From Pacificispira sp033344895 (GTDB lineage: Bacteria > Pseudomonadota > Alphaproteobacteria > UBA8366 > Aestuariispiraceae): DNA of 64,000 nt. The notes below the pieces were generated by a model. That model was not told the DNA's origin and searched no databases. It worked only from the letters and a program-made list of their open reading frames with translations. The stretch is taken from NCBI GenBank assembly GCA_965229685.1, contig OZ245920.1, positions 2,294,001 through 2,358,000 of the forward strand. The letters run 5' to 3'. The position numbers and the translations under genes are program-made. This document shows positions 45,459 to 54,522 of the stretch, piece by piece; the stretch's first letter is position 1, and the number at the start of each line of letters is the position of its first letter.

Positions 45459-46531
45459 CCGGGCATCCTCTTTCCGGACAGGCCGAAGACGTAGGAGATG
45501 ACCTTCGCCACCGCTTCATAGTGCTCCGGCGGCACTTCCTGGTCGATTTCGACGGAGGCATAGAGGGCGCGGGCCAGGGGCGGGTTTTCGACAATCGCCA
45601 CGTCATGCTCTTCCGCCAGGGTGCGAATGCGCTGGGCGACGAGATCCTGCCCCTTGGCGACCAGAATCGGCGCTTCCATTTCTTCCGGCTTATAGGAAAG
45701 CGCGACCGCGAAATGGGTCGGGTTGGTTACCACGACATCAGCCGACGGGACCGACTGCATCATGCGCTCGCGGGCACGCTGCATGCGGATCTGCCGCAGC
45801 CGCCCTTTCACCTGCGGGTCCCCTTCGGTGTTCTTGTATTCCTCCTTCACTTCCTGCTTCGTCATGCGCAGTTGCTTGATATGCTGCATGCGCTGGAACA
45901 GGACGTCCAGAATGGCAATGACCAGCAGAAAGGCGAGGATTCCGATGAAGATTCGCAGCACCAGCGCCTGAATCTCGTACATCAGTTCGGATACCGGCAT
46001 CGACGGCAAGGTGTCGATTCGCTCCATTTCCGGCATCAGCAGAACGACGCCGATTATGCCGACCAGTACGATCTTGATCAGGCCTTTGACGAACTCCACC
46101 AGCTGCTTTGCCGAAAACAGCCGCTGCAGCCCCTTCATGGGTGAAATCTTGCTGAGTTCCGGCTCAATCGGTTTGGTGGCGAAATTGAAGCCCGTCTGCG
46201 CGACACCCGATGCCAGCGCCAGAACGACGAAGATGGCCATCGGCACCGCCAGGATTCCCGCCACCGCCAGCACGAGTTCAGACGTGACGGCACCCAGACC
46301 GCCGCGATCCGTGAGCAGATCATGAGGCCGCTCCAAGAATGCCGTGAAGATCCGGGCCAGATCGTGCATCAGGGTCGGGAAGACCAGGGCAATCATCAGC
46401 CCCGTCCCGAACAGCAGGACCCAGGTATTGATTTCACGGCTGACCGCCACCTGACCCTTCGATCGGGCGTCGGCCAGCCGTTTCGAGGTGGGTTCCTCTG
46501 TTTTTTGTGAATCGTCCGGTTGTTCAGACAT
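45455..46531 (-). CDS. flhB: flagellar export switch protein FlhB
   Basis: 358 residues of the export-gate protein that switches substrate class from rod/hook to filament. The basic N-terminus (KTEEPTSKRLADARSKGQVA) is typical, followed by four membrane segments and the cytoplasmic domain with the autocleavage motif NPTH in VVVTNPTHFAVALSYKPEEM (about residue 272). The C-terminal part EAPILVAKGQDLVAQRIRTL resembles the small protein at 49361. Eighteen bases after fliR; coupled to the following kinase gene. Confidence 0.96.
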   Translation of the reverse strand: MSEQPDDSQKTEEPTSKRLADARSKGQVAVSREINTWVLLFGTGLMIALVFPTLMHDLARIFTAFLERPHDLLTDRGGLGAVTSELVLAVAGILAVPMAIFVVLALASGVAQTGFNFATKPIEPELSKISPMKGLQRLFSAKQLVEFVKGLIKIVLVGIIGVVLLMPEMERIDTLPSMPVSELMYEIQALVLRIFIGILAFLLVIAILDVLFQRMQHIKQLRMTKQEVKEEYKNTEGDPQVKGRLRQIRMQRARERMMQSVPSADVVVTNPTHFAVALSYKPEEMEAPILVAKGQDLVAQRIRTLAEEHDVAIVENPPLARALYASVEIDQEVPPEHYEAVAKVISYVFGLSGKRMPG

Positions 46532-46549
46532 GTCCCGTCACCTGGCGCT

Positions 46550-47311
46550 TCAATACGGCAGAAACTGGCCGAGGAAGGCATGATACTCCTTCAGAAACCA
46601 CATCATGGTGGCGCTCAGGGTAATCATCAACAAGTACAGCCCCATCATGATCTGCAGTGGCATGGCGATGAAGAAGACCTGCATCTGCGGCATCAGGCGC
46701 GCCAGGAGTCCCAGCAGTACATAGAACAACAGCGCGATGACCACGATGGGCGCGGCCAGTTGCAGGCCCAGACGGAAGGAGTTCGTCACCGTTTGCGCGA
46801 TGACATCGGCCATGTCGCCGATCATCGGATAGACGCCGGGCTCGAACAGCAAATAGCTCTCCACGACCGCGCGGATCAACAGATGGTGCCCATCCGTCGC
46901 GAACAGCAGCAGAATGCCGACCAGCGAAAAGAAGATCGACAGCAGCGCGCCCTGATCGGCGGCCAACGGGTTGAACATGAGCGCACTCGCGAGGCCGCTC
47001 ATGAAGCTGTAGAACGATCCGGCGATCGCCAGCGCCATGAACAGCAGTCGTGCGGCGGTCCCGATGAACAGGCCGACCAGGATCTCGATGAACAGCAGCC
47101 CTAGCATGCCCGACAATGTCGGCGGAAGGGCCGGAATGACCGGCTCCACCGCGGGCGCCACAACCAGCGCAATCATGACCGCCAGGGCCAGGCGCGCCCG
47201 CGGGCTGAGAAACTGTTCCCCGATCGTAGGCAGCATGACAAAGGCGCTGCCGACGCGGGCGAACACCATGAAGACTGTGAACACTTCTGCCGTCAGTACG
47301 GCCTGAAGCAT
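46550..47311 (-). CDS. fliR: flagellar export gate protein FliR
   Basis: 253 residues with about six hydrophobic segments, part of the FliPQR export gate. The family pattern is visible in FMVFARVGSAFVMLPTIGEQ near the start, LLFIEILVGLFIGTAARLLF and GVYPMIGDMADVIAQT. The ATG at 47311 is the only good start and lies 28 bases after fliQ. Confidence 0.95.
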   Translation of the reverse strand: MLQAVLTAEVFTVFMVFARVGSAFVMLPTIGEQFLSPRARLALAVMIALVVAPAVEPVIPALPPTLSGMLGLLFIEILVGLFIGTAARLLFMALAIAGSFYSFMSGLASALMFNPLAADQGALLSIFFSLVGILLLFATDGHHLLIRAVVESYLLFEPGVYPMIGDMADVIAQTVTNSFRLGLQLAAPIVVIALLFYVLLGLLARLMPQMQVFFIAMPLQIMMGLYLLMITLSATMMWFLKEYHAFLGQFLPY

Positions 47312-47339
47312 TGCGGCGGCCCTTCGGGAGGGTTTGCGG

Positions 47340-47606
47340 TCAGCCGATCGCCACGATCTTGTCCATCAGGAACATCGTCAGGTCGGTCAGTTGCCGCAAC
47401 ATGAAGGGCAACAGGACCAACAGCGACAGGAAGATCACGATGATCTTCGGAACAAAGGTCAGGGTCACTTCCTGAATCTGCGTCAGCGCCTGAAAAATGG
47501 CGATTGCCAGACCGACCGCCAGCCCGATGACCATCAGCGGGGTTGACACGATCAGCAAGGCGTAAACCGCCTCACGCGCGACATCGAGTGCTTGAGCTTC
47601 GTTCAT
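47340..47606 (-). CDS. fliQ: flagellar export gate protein FliQ
   Basis: 88 residues and two membrane helices, the small subunit of the FliPQR gate. The start at 47606 (MNEAQALDVAREAV) is preferred because GGAAGGAC lies just before it and it gives the usual length; an upstream ATG at 47630 has no support. PLMVIGLAVGLAIAIFQALT and IQEVTLTFVPKII are family hallmarks. Confidence 0.95.
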   Translation of the reverse strand: MNEAQALDVAREAVYALLIVSTPLMVIGLAVGLAIAIFQALTQIQEVTLTFVPKIIVIFLSLLVLLPFMLRQLTDLTMFLMDKIVAIG

Positions 47607-47689
47607 CGTCCTTCCGTCGAACGCCGGCATGCCACCCCACCGGTGGCACGCGAAACAGACTATCCGATTCCGTCCCCGGCCAAGCCGGA

Positions 47690-48010
47690 TCAGATCGGCA
47701 TGCGAAGGATTTCCTGATAGGCCGAAATGACACGATCGCGCACGGTCACGATGGTATTCAGCGTGCTTTCCGCCTCCGCCAGCGCGGTCACGACCTCGGT
47801 AACATTTGCCTGTCCGGCCATGGCCCGGGCGGTCACTTCCTCCGCCTGATAATTCGTATCGATGGCTTCCTTTGCCGCACCGCGGACCAGATCGACAAAG
47901 CTGGATCCGCTGGTTTCGGTAGGGCCGTCCTGAGAGCCTGTCTCAAAGGCCCGGCCCGCCCCCGAATTCGCGCGGTAGGCCGCAGCGGCTGTCATCGGAT
48001 CGATTGCCAT
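47690..48010 (-). CDS. fliE: flagellar hook-basal body complex protein FliE
   Basis: 106 residues, the adaptor between the MS ring and the proximal rod. The C-terminal half with ANVTEVVTALAEAESTLNT and VRDRVISAYQEILRMPI matches FliE. The start at 48010 (MAIDPMTAAAAY) is supported by AAAGGAGAGA before it. It lies between flgC and fliQ, the usual order. Confidence 0.92.
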   Translation of the reverse strand: MAIDPMTAAAAYRANSGAGRAFETGSQDGPTETSGSSFVDLVRGAAKEAIDTNYQAEEVTARAMAGQANVTEVVTALAEAESTLNTIVTVRDRVISAYQEILRMPI

Positions 48011-48125
48011 CGTCTCTCTCCTTTCCGCCGCGAAGTTCGGTCCCACCCGCTACACGGCGTCTCCTGACATCCTACCCGATTTTGCCGTTCAGGTCTCTCC
48101 CTCCCGAACGGCCGGGCATCAGGCG

Positions 48126-48536
48126 TCAGCGAAGAATGCTCACGGTCTGCGAGAACATCGTCTTCGCCATTTCGACCATGCGCAGGTTCGCCTGATAACT
48201 GCGGCTTGCCTCCCGCATGTCCATGCTTTCAATCAGCGTGCTTACATTCGGCAACTGGACGTATCCGTCCTCGTTTGCCGCCGGATGCGACGGGTCGAAC
48301 TGCAGTTCGAAATCCGACGGATCCTCGCCGATCTCCCGAACCCGTACCACATCGGCCTGCAAGGCGTCATCCATGACGTTCTTGAAGGTGATGACCTTGC
48401 GTCGATAGGGATCGCCGCCGGGTGTGTCCGCCACGGAATCGGCGTTGGCGATGTTTTCCGAGATCACCCGAAGGCGAACGCCCTGGGCCCGCATACCCGA
48501 CCCGGCGATGAACATCGAAGCGCGAAAATCGTCCAT
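48126..48536 (-). CDS. flgC: flagellar proximal rod protein FlgC
   Basis: 136 residues. The rod-family N-terminus (FIAGSGMRAQGVRLRVISEN, then IANADSV) and the FlgC-specific GGDPYRRKVITFKN are clear, and the C-terminus ASRSYQANLRMVEMAKTM is the pairing D0 helix. AGGAGGAC precedes the ATG. Downstream of flgB by 27 bases. Confidence 0.95.
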   Translation of the reverse strand: MDDFRASMFIAGSGMRAQGVRLRVISENIANADSVADTPGGDPYRRKVITFKNVMDDALQADVVRVREIGEDPSDFELQFDPSHPAANEDGYVQLPNVSTLIESMDMREASRSYQANLRMVEMAKTMFSQTVSILR

Positions 48537-48563
48537 TGTCCTGTCCTCCTGCCGAACCGGCTA

Positions 48564-48977
48564 TCAGCCGCCCTGGCCGCCGCGGCCGAGCGCCGCGCGG
48601 TGAAGCTGCATGTATTTGCGATAGATGTTGGTGGCCAGCGTGAAATCGCCCGCAGTCTGGCTCATCTTCATCATCTGCTCTTCCAGAACCACGCTGTTCT
48701 CGTCAATCGAGACTTCGTAGGTCTTGTCCGCCTGATTTTCGCGGAACTGCGAATTCTGCTTGGGCAGCGCGACGTGACGCGGGTCGGAAACCGACAGCGA
48801 AACCGGCGCGGCCTCTCGGGACATCGAATCCTTGAAGCTGAGCGGCTTCAGGTCGCGCGCGTTGTAATCCGGTGTGTCGGCATTGGCGATGTTCTGCGCC
48901 AGCACGCGCTGACGCTGACCCAACCAGGCCATTTTTTCGGTCATCATTCCGAAAAGGGCGGTATTTCCCATTCCCAT
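48564..48977 (-). CDS. flgB: flagellar proximal rod protein FlgB
   Basis: 137 residues from the ATG at 48977 (MGMGNTALFGMM). The rod signature QRQRVLAQNIANADTPDYNA and the following LKPLSF identify FlgB, the innermost rod subunit. The end QTAGDFTLATNIYRKYMQLH is the D0 partner helix. First gene of the operon flgB-flgC-fliE-fliQ-fliR-flhB-cckA, 77 bases after a perfect sigma-54 site. Confidence 0.93.
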   Translation of the reverse strand: MGMGNTALFGMMTEKMAWLGQRQRVLAQNIANADTPDYNARDLKPLSFKDSMSREAAPVSLSVSDPRHVALPKQNSQFRENQADKTYEVSIDENSVVLEEQMMKMSQTAGDFTLATNIYRKYMQLHRAALGRGGQGG

Positions 48978-49053
48978 CGGATCTGTCCTCTCTCCAGTTT
49001 TCGTCGGGTCACCGGTCTCTCCTCCGGTATCGCGACCCCACGACGACATTTAA

Positions 49054-49069
49054 GCAATCACCGTGCCAA
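49054..49069 (-). promoter_or_regulatory. sigma-54 promoter of the flgB operon
   Basis: Read on the minus strand, TGGCACGGTGATTGCT is an exact match to TGGCACG-N4-TTGCT. It stands 77 bases before the flgB start and drives seven genes including the kinase. Confidence 0.85.
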
Positions 49070-49360
49070 CTTTCTCTATCGACCAAGCGATTCGCACCTG
49101 CTCATCCTGAACTCAGAGCATTTCAAGAAATTATCTTGATTTGCCTCATGATGAAACCGGATATATTCTAGTATAAAATTCATTTTACGGATTATCATTG
49201 TGAATTACCCCCTCTCAAAAAAGGTAACTTAACTTTACGACCAGAATACCATAATGTTTTACTCAAACCATCGAATTCAAAGAATCGAGAAGCTCACAAA
49301 ACCCATTGAAATTTATAAAGAATCTGCCGCATACTCTTCGGGCTCAAGCGGAGTATCGGA
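49070..49360. other. AT-rich intergenic region flgB / FlhB-tail gene
   Basis: No gene is seen. The sequence is strikingly AT-rich between about 49130 and 49330 for this chromosome, with several T/A runs, and must hold the promoter of the rightward FlhB-tail/fliO/fliP genes. I find no sigma-54 site facing right and no clear hairpin. Confidence 0.4.
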
Positions 49361-49708
49361 ATGAACCGTTCAAAGCGCCCGTTCTCGAAGCGCGCCCCCA
49401 CGCCGGCGGATACAGAGTCCGACGCTGTTCCGGAATCCGTCGCGGTCGCCCTGACCTACAAGCCGGACAACGCCGATCAGGCGCCAGTCGTCAGCGCGAG
49501 CGGCCGTGGCTATCTTGCTGAAAGAATTATCGAAATGGCGGAGGAGCTGGACATTCCCGTTCGCTCCGACTCCGATCTGGTCGAGATCCTGGCAGCCACT
49601 GAGGTCGGCGAGGAGATCCCAGTCGAGGCCTTCATCGCTGTGGCGGAAATCCTTCGCTACGTTTACGCTCTGAATGGTCGGTCTCCGCCGGACCTGGATC
49701 CGCGCTAA
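49361..49708 (+). CDS. FlhB C-terminal-domain-like protein (FhlB type)
   Basis: 115 residues resembling only the cytoplasmic tail of FlhB: SVAVALTYKPDNADQAPVV, then GRGYLAERIIEMAEELDIPV and EVGEEIPVEAFIAVAEILRY align by eye with the FlhB tail encoded 3 kb away. There are no membrane segments, and the part with the NPTH cleavage site is missing. Such stand-alone tails exist in other bacteria and can replace the cleaved FlhB fragment in the export switch; whether this one does is unknown. It starts a short run with fliO and fliP. Confidence 0.8.
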   Translation: MNRSKRPFSKRAPTPADTESDAVPESVAVALTYKPDNADQAPVVSASGRGYLAERIIEMAEELDIPVRSDSDLVEILAATEVGEEIPVEAFIAVAEILRYVYALNGRSPPDLDPR

Positions 49709-49780
49709 TATTCGGTACTTTCCGAATTGAGTGGGTCGGCCGACAGACTCTCTGCGTCGATCAGAAGGCCGAACGTACGG

Positions 49781-50176
49781 ATGGACCCCGCCGATTACGC
49801 ACAATTCGTTCTAGCCCTGATATTCGTTCTGGGCCTGATCGGATTCGTGGCATTGATGCTGCGGCGGTTCGGTCCGGGCGCCCTCACCATGCCGCGAAAC
49901 CGTACCGGGGCGCGGCGTCTGTCCATTATCGAAACGCTGCCCCTCGATCCACGGCGCCGACTGATGCTGGTACGGCGCGATGGCAAGGAACACCTCCTGC
50001 TTCTCGGCCCGAATGGCGACCGGATCGTCGAATCCGATATCGACGCGCCGGACGAAAGCGACCAGGAGAAGATGCCGACACCCGCCGGTGTAGCCACCCG
50101 CCTGGATGCCATGGTCCGTCAGATACGTAGAAAACCGGCGACAGCGACGGCGTCAGAGGAAAGGCAGGACGCATGA
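49781..50176 (+). CDS. fliO: flagellar protein FliO
   Basis: 131 residues. One membrane helix near the start (QFVLALIFVLGLIGFVALML) and a short basic cytoplasmic domain with LSIIETLPLDPRRRLMLVRR and HLLLLGPNGDRIV, the FliO pattern. It helps assemble the FliPQR gate. The start at 49781 (MDPADYAQFV) is preferred to 49727 because it opens directly before the helix. The stop overlaps the fliP start (ATGA). Confidence 0.85.
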   Translation: MDPADYAQFVLALIFVLGLIGFVALMLRRFGPGALTMPRNRTGARRLSIIETLPLDPRRRLMLVRRDGKEHLLLLGPNGDRIVESDIDAPDESDQEKMPTPAGVATRLDAMVRQIRRKPATATASEERQDA

Positions 50177-50937
50177 CCCGCCGCATGACGACATTCCTTC
50201 GTCGACTGCTCCCCGTCCTCCCGATTGCGGTAGCCCTGATGATCCTGCCCGCGCTGCCGGCCTTCGCCCAGTCGATCAATATCGATATCGGCGAAGGCGG
50301 GACGGTGACCGGTCGCCTGGTACAGTTGATCGCGCTGCTGACGGTGCTGTCCCTTGCCCCGTCACTGTTGGTCATGATCACCAGTTTCACGCGGCTGATT
50401 ATCGCCTTCTCGCTGCTGCGGACCGCCTTCGGCGCGCAGCAGACGCCACCGAACACGGTGCTGATCAGCCTCGCCCTGTTCCTGACCTTCTTCATCATGC
50501 AGCCGACGCTGGAACAATCCTACAATGACGGGATCCAGCCCCTGATCGAGGAACGGATTTCGGAGGAACAGGCCTTCGAACTGGCAATCGCACCGTTCCG
50601 GGAGTTCATGCTTCGGCATGTTCGGGACCGCGATCTGATGCTCTTTCTCGACATCGGCGGCATGCCGGCCGTCGACAATCCGGCCGATACGCCGCTGCGG
50701 GCCCTGATACCCGCCTTCATGATATCGGAACTCAAGCGCGCCTTTGAAATCGGCTTTCTGCTTTTCGTCCCCTTCGTCGTCATCGACATGGTGATCGCGT
50801 CGGTCCTGATGTCCATGGGGATGATGATGCTGCCGCCGGTGATGATCTCACTGCCGTTCAAGCTCATCTTCTTCGTGTTGGTCGACGGGTGGTACCTGGT
50901 CGTCGGCAGTCTGGTGCAGAGCTTCAACCCGATATAG
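50173..50937 (+). CDS. fliP: flagellar export gate protein FliP
   Basis: 254 residues, the main subunit of the export gate. A cleavable signal peptide (ending PAFAQS near residue 33) and four membrane segments are visible. Family hallmarks: LLVMITSFTRLIIAFSLLRT, QTPPNTVLISLALFLTFFIM and LLFVPFVVIDMVIASVLMSMG. Translationally coupled to fliO; convergent with the AMIN/TPR gene 21 bases away. Confidence 0.96.
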   Translation: MTRRMTTFLRRLLPVLPIAVALMILPALPAFAQSINIDIGEGGTVTGRLVQLIALLTVLSLAPSLLVMITSFTRLIIAFSLLRTAFGAQQTPPNTVLISLALFLTFFIMQPTLEQSYNDGIQPLIEERISEEQAFELAIAPFREFMLRHVRDRDLMLFLDIGGMPAVDNPADTPLRALIPAFMISELKRAFEIGFLLFVPFVVIDMVIASVLMSMGMMMLPPVMISLPFKLIFFVLVDGWYLVVGSLVQSFNPI

Positions 50938-50958
50938 TGCGACGACACCGGATACGGG

Positions 50959-53900
50959 TCAGGATGCGCTGACCTCGACATTCGGAGGCTCGGGCGGTGC
51001 GAACAAGCGGTCGCGATAGGCCGACAGGAAGTTGTCGAAGCGCTGAGAACCGATCAGCTGATCGACGGTCTGCAACACGTCGCCACCGGTCGGCGGGCGT
51101 TCCTGATTGGTGATGTAATCGAACACCCCCGACAGGCTGCTGTTCGCCATGGTCGGTCCCCACAGATCGACCAGATCGCGCAAACCGTCGCGGTCTTCGT
51201 TCTGGAACAGGGCGACCGCCCAGTTGATGACGTAACGGGCGGTCTGTCCTTCAACACCTTCCGCCGGGTCGGCGGGCGGGTTCCCCGCCAGACGCTGCAG
51301 CACCTTGGCCGATTCCTGCCAGTTTTCGGTTTGACGATAGATGTCCCGCCGCAACATGTCCGCCTCCAGGCTGACATCCCCCGCCAGTTCCTTGATCGCC
51401 TCGTCATAGTTGCCCAACTGGAACTTTGCGCGTGCCCTTAACCGGTCGCGGTCCGCTCGCAGGGCTGGATCGATTTCCAAGAAATCCAGATCGCCGCCGC
51501 CTTTGGCCAGCGCCTCTTCCGCCTTCTGGGGTTCGTTATCCAGTAGATAGATGAGCGCGAGTTTGGAACTCAGCCGAACCCGTTCCTCGCCGGGTGGCAG
51601 GCGGTTCTCGTCGGCCAGCAGTTCCTCCAGCTTCTCCGCCGCCTCTTCCAGAAGGTCGATGGCGGCAAGGCGATCGGCGATGTTTTCGATCAGCCGATCC
51701 CCCGCCACGCCGGCCGGCGTCAACTCCTTGAATTCCTCATAAAGCGCCAACGCCCGCAGCGGCGGCAGTTCATCGACGCCGCCTTCGAGGAAGAGCTGTT
51801 CGAAGACCTCGGTCATTTCACCGGCCAGATCCTCCGCGACCGGATCGCCCGGGAAGTACTTCACGGCAGTACGGTAGACATCCAGACCATCGAAGTAGTT
51901 CGGCTGATTGAGATAGAGTTCCCCCAGGCTGCGTAACAGGTAGAGTTCCGTCCGGTCGCCGCGCCACGCATAGCGAAGCCTCTCCATCCGCTCCAGCGCC
52001 TCATCGTCCTCCATCAGCCCCTGCCGCAGGCCAAGGCGAATCCAGGCGAGCTCCGCCTGGTAGGCATACTTGCGGTCGCCGCTCTTCATCACCTCCTGAA
52101 AGATTTCCTCCGCCAGGGTGAAGTCGGTGCGCGCGACGGCCAGACGGCCGCGATGATAGTCAAGGGCTGCCCGCTGCCCCTGCGTCATGGCCCCCCGATC
52201 AAGCTCCAGCTGATCGATCCAGGCTTCCGCCGCATGCAGGTTCTTGTTCGCAAAGGCCGTCTCGATGCGCAGCAGCCCCAGCCGCGCCTTCAGTGGAAAC
52301 GGATACCGGGTCAGCAGACTGTCGCCAGGGCCGAAGGCATCGCTGGCGGGCCCGTAAATGCCTTCGCTGGCCAGGGCCGCACCGCGCCAGATTGCCGCCT
52401 CGGCAAACCCGTCGAGGCGCGGATCGTTCAATAGCCCGCGTGCCTGTTCGCTGCGTCCGGCAAGGACCGCGGCTGCGGCGTGCAGTGCCTGGTTCTCCGG
52501 TCGCGCCATCAATTGCGCATCCGATTTTTCCACGACCCGCAGCACGCCCAGGGCCTCCTGCCCACGATCATGGGCCATCATGAACCCAGCGAAATCCAGA
52601 CGGGCCGTGTTGATCTTTTCATCGGGCACTTCTGCCAGGGACTGCACCAGCGCGCGCTGCGATCGCTGGAAATCGGCCTGACTGCCCCGCATCAGGCCTG
52701 AAAGGTCAAAAAGGCGCCGCGCGCTGAGGATCGGACCGGAGGCAATGGGCGCCTCCGGGGCGATTGCCGTGATGACAAGCCCGTCGGGATCGCTGATCTG
52801 GAATCCATCAAAGTTCCGGTCCAGCAGAACCGTATCCGACAGACGAACCATCGCCAGCCCCTGCGCGCTGGGCAGCAGTTCAAACTCAGGATACCGCCGC
52901 AATCCGTCCACACCGGAACCGGATTCATGGAAGGTCGCGACGCGCATGACATCGCCCATCTCAGGATCGGGCACGTTCAGTGCCGAGCCCGGGTCATCGC
53001 TGGGAAACAGCAGGTGGGGTCCGATTTCGGAAGTGACATCGGCTGCGATCGGCGCCTGACCAATCGGGCGCAGCGGCGCATTCACGAAATCCACAACCCA
53101 GGTGAATCCTTCCCGCCGTACACGCACATTGACCTTGCGGTCGGAGACCTGGGTTCGGAGAACCGTCGCCCCTGAAACCGGTAGCTGGTCAAGCCGTTCG
53201 ACGATGGGGGCACCAGTCGCCCGCAACTCGGACAGATCGATGGACCGTGAGGCGTCGAACACGATCCAGATATTGTCTGCCCTGCGGAACACGGCGGCAC
53301 CAACATTCTGGTCCCAGTCGAATGTGAACGTGAACAGAGGCGGCCCGACATCGTCCTCGAGCGTATTTGCGGCCGCCGCCTTCTGCGCGGAATTAGCGGT
53401 CGCATCCGCGGTCTGCCCCGTGCCCGCTGTCTGCTCGGGCTGCTCCGGTGGCGGAATCGGGTCTCTCTGAGCCGATGTCTCGGGCGCAGGCGGCACGTTG
53501 GGTACGTCCGGTGTCATCCCGTCGCGAAACTCGATGCTGCCATCCTGCAGCGCTTCGGCCAGGGCTGCCTGACTGCGCGCTTCCTGCTGCGCTTCGGGTA
53601 GTTCCTCGCGCGGTACTTCTGCGGGTGCCGGCGCGGCAGCCTGGGCATCTTCCACCGTAGGCGCGCCTTCCTGTGGGGGTGCAGGTTCTGGTTCAGGCGT
53701 CGTGTCGGTTTGCGGCACCGCAGGCAATTGCGCGACGTTCAGGGGCGCCGCGGGCACATTGCGTATGCGGGCATCCGCCAGAACATCCAGAACGACCTTC
53801 TCGTCCAGAGGAAAATGGCGCAGTTCCGCGGCAGCCGGCACGGCAAAAGTCACCACGGTTCGTCCCGTGGACGGTACTGCTGCAGCAACCCGGATACCGG

Positions 53901-54522
53901 GCGGCAGCGCCTCGGTCAGGGCGGCCACGTCGATCCGCGCCGCGCGTCCGAAATCGACGGTGACGGCGCGGCCATCGCGATCCACCGAGTACTGCGTCGA
54001 TGTCGGCCAGTCGAAAACAATCCGCGTATAATTCGGATGCTCCCCGACTCTAACGTTCAGGGCGACCGCCTCGTCGGGTGCCGGAACAGCGACCTGCGGG
54101 GGCGGCGCCTCGGTCTGGGCCGGTGTCGGCGCCTGTTCCGCCACGTTCGGCGCCTGGCGCAGATCGACGACGATCGAGTTCTCGTTGGTGAAGTCGCCGA
54201 GCGCCATCGGGCCGGTCAGCTGAAAGGTGAGGACCTGACCATCGGGGGCGGCGCTGGCTTGGGTCACGTAATCCCCCAGTCGCTCCCGCACCGGCGCCAG
54301 ATCGACCGACATGGCCCGGTCGAAACGAATGGTCAGGACCCTACCGTCGATCGACGCGGAATAGCCGACCGCGCTCGGCCAGTCGAAGACCATGCGGGCA
54401 AAATCGGAATGCTGCCAGGCGCGTACGCTGACCGCATCCTGGGCCCATGCGACAGGAATGGCTGCCGTCGCCAGCAGGGCGGATAGCAATCCGACGCGTA
54501 ATCTGGGGCGAAAAGACCTCAT
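50959..54522 (-). CDS. large periplasmic AMIN-like / TPR protein of a motor operon
   Basis: 1187 residues. A signal peptide ends near PVAWAQ, so it is exported. Three AMIN-like beta domains follow, the first two recognisable by related lines (DFARMVFDWPSAVGYS near 40, NYTRIVFDWPTSTQYS near 168), the third near 395 (FTFTFDWDQN). They are separated by a linker rich in Pro, Glu, Ala and Gln (about 260-385). The C-terminal 550 residues are helical and repeat-like, with TPR character (LAVARTDFTLAEEIFQEVM, RMERLRYAWRGDRTELY). AMIN domains are known from peptidoglycan-binding proteins. Its ATG overlaps the stop of the MotB-like gene, so it is made with the stator-like pair. I suggest a role like rhizobial MotC, a periplasmic partner of MotB; this is inference. 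Confidence 0.65.
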   Translation of the reverse strand: MRSFRPRLRVGLLSALLATAAIPVAWAQDAVSVRAWQHSDFARMVFDWPSAVGYSASIDGRVLTIRFDRAMSVDLAPVRERLGDYVTQASAAPDGQVLTFQLTGPMALGDFTNENSIVVDLRQAPNVAEQAPTPAQTEAPPPQVAVPAPDEAVALNVRVGEHPNYTRIVFDWPTSTQYSVDRDGRAVTVDFGRAARIDVAALTEALPPGIRVAAAVPSTGRTVVTFAVPAAAELRHFPLDEKVVLDVLADARIRNVPAAPLNVAQLPAVPQTDTTPEPEPAPPQEGAPTVEDAQAAAPAPAEVPREELPEAQQEARSQAALAEALQDGSIEFRDGMTPDVPNVPPAPETSAQRDPIPPPEQPEQTAGTGQTADATANSAQKAAAANTLEDDVGPPLFTFTFDWDQNVGAAVFRRADNIWIVFDASRSIDLSELRATGAPIVERLDQLPVSGATVLRTQVSDRKVNVRVRREGFTWVVDFVNAPLRPIGQAPIAADVTSEIGPHLLFPSDDPGSALNVPDPEMGDVMRVATFHESGSGVDGLRRYPEFELLPSAQGLAMVRLSDTVLLDRNFDGFQISDPDGLVITAIAPEAPIASGPILSARRLFDLSGLMRGSQADFQRSQRALVQSLAEVPDEKINTARLDFAGFMMAHDRGQEALGVLRVVEKSDAQLMARPENQALHAAAAVLAGRSEQARGLLNDPRLDGFAEAAIWRGAALASEGIYGPASDAFGPGDSLLTRYPFPLKARLGLLRIETAFANKNLHAAEAWIDQLELDRGAMTQGQRAALDYHRGRLAVARTDFTLAEEIFQEVMKSGDRKYAYQAELAWIRLGLRQGLMEDDEALERMERLRYAWRGDRTELYLLRSLGELYLNQPNYFDGLDVYRTAVKYFPGDPVAEDLAGEMTEVFEQLFLEGGVDELPPLRALALYEEFKELTPAGVAGDRLIENIADRLAAIDLLEEAAEKLEELLADENRLPPGEERVRLSSKLALIYLLDNEPQKAEEALAKGGGDLDFLEIDPALRADRDRLRARAKFQLGNYDEAIKELAGDVSLEADMLRRDIYRQTENWQESAKVLQRLAGNPPADPAEGVEGQTARYVINWAVALFQNEDRDGLRDLVDLWGPTMANSSLSGVFDYITNQERPPTGGDVLQTVDQLIGSQRFDNFLSAYRDRLFAPPEPPNVEVSAS

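Noticed and set aside
43938..45494. 518-residue plus-strand open frame
   Set aside because: Antisense to the CckA-type kinase; composition only.
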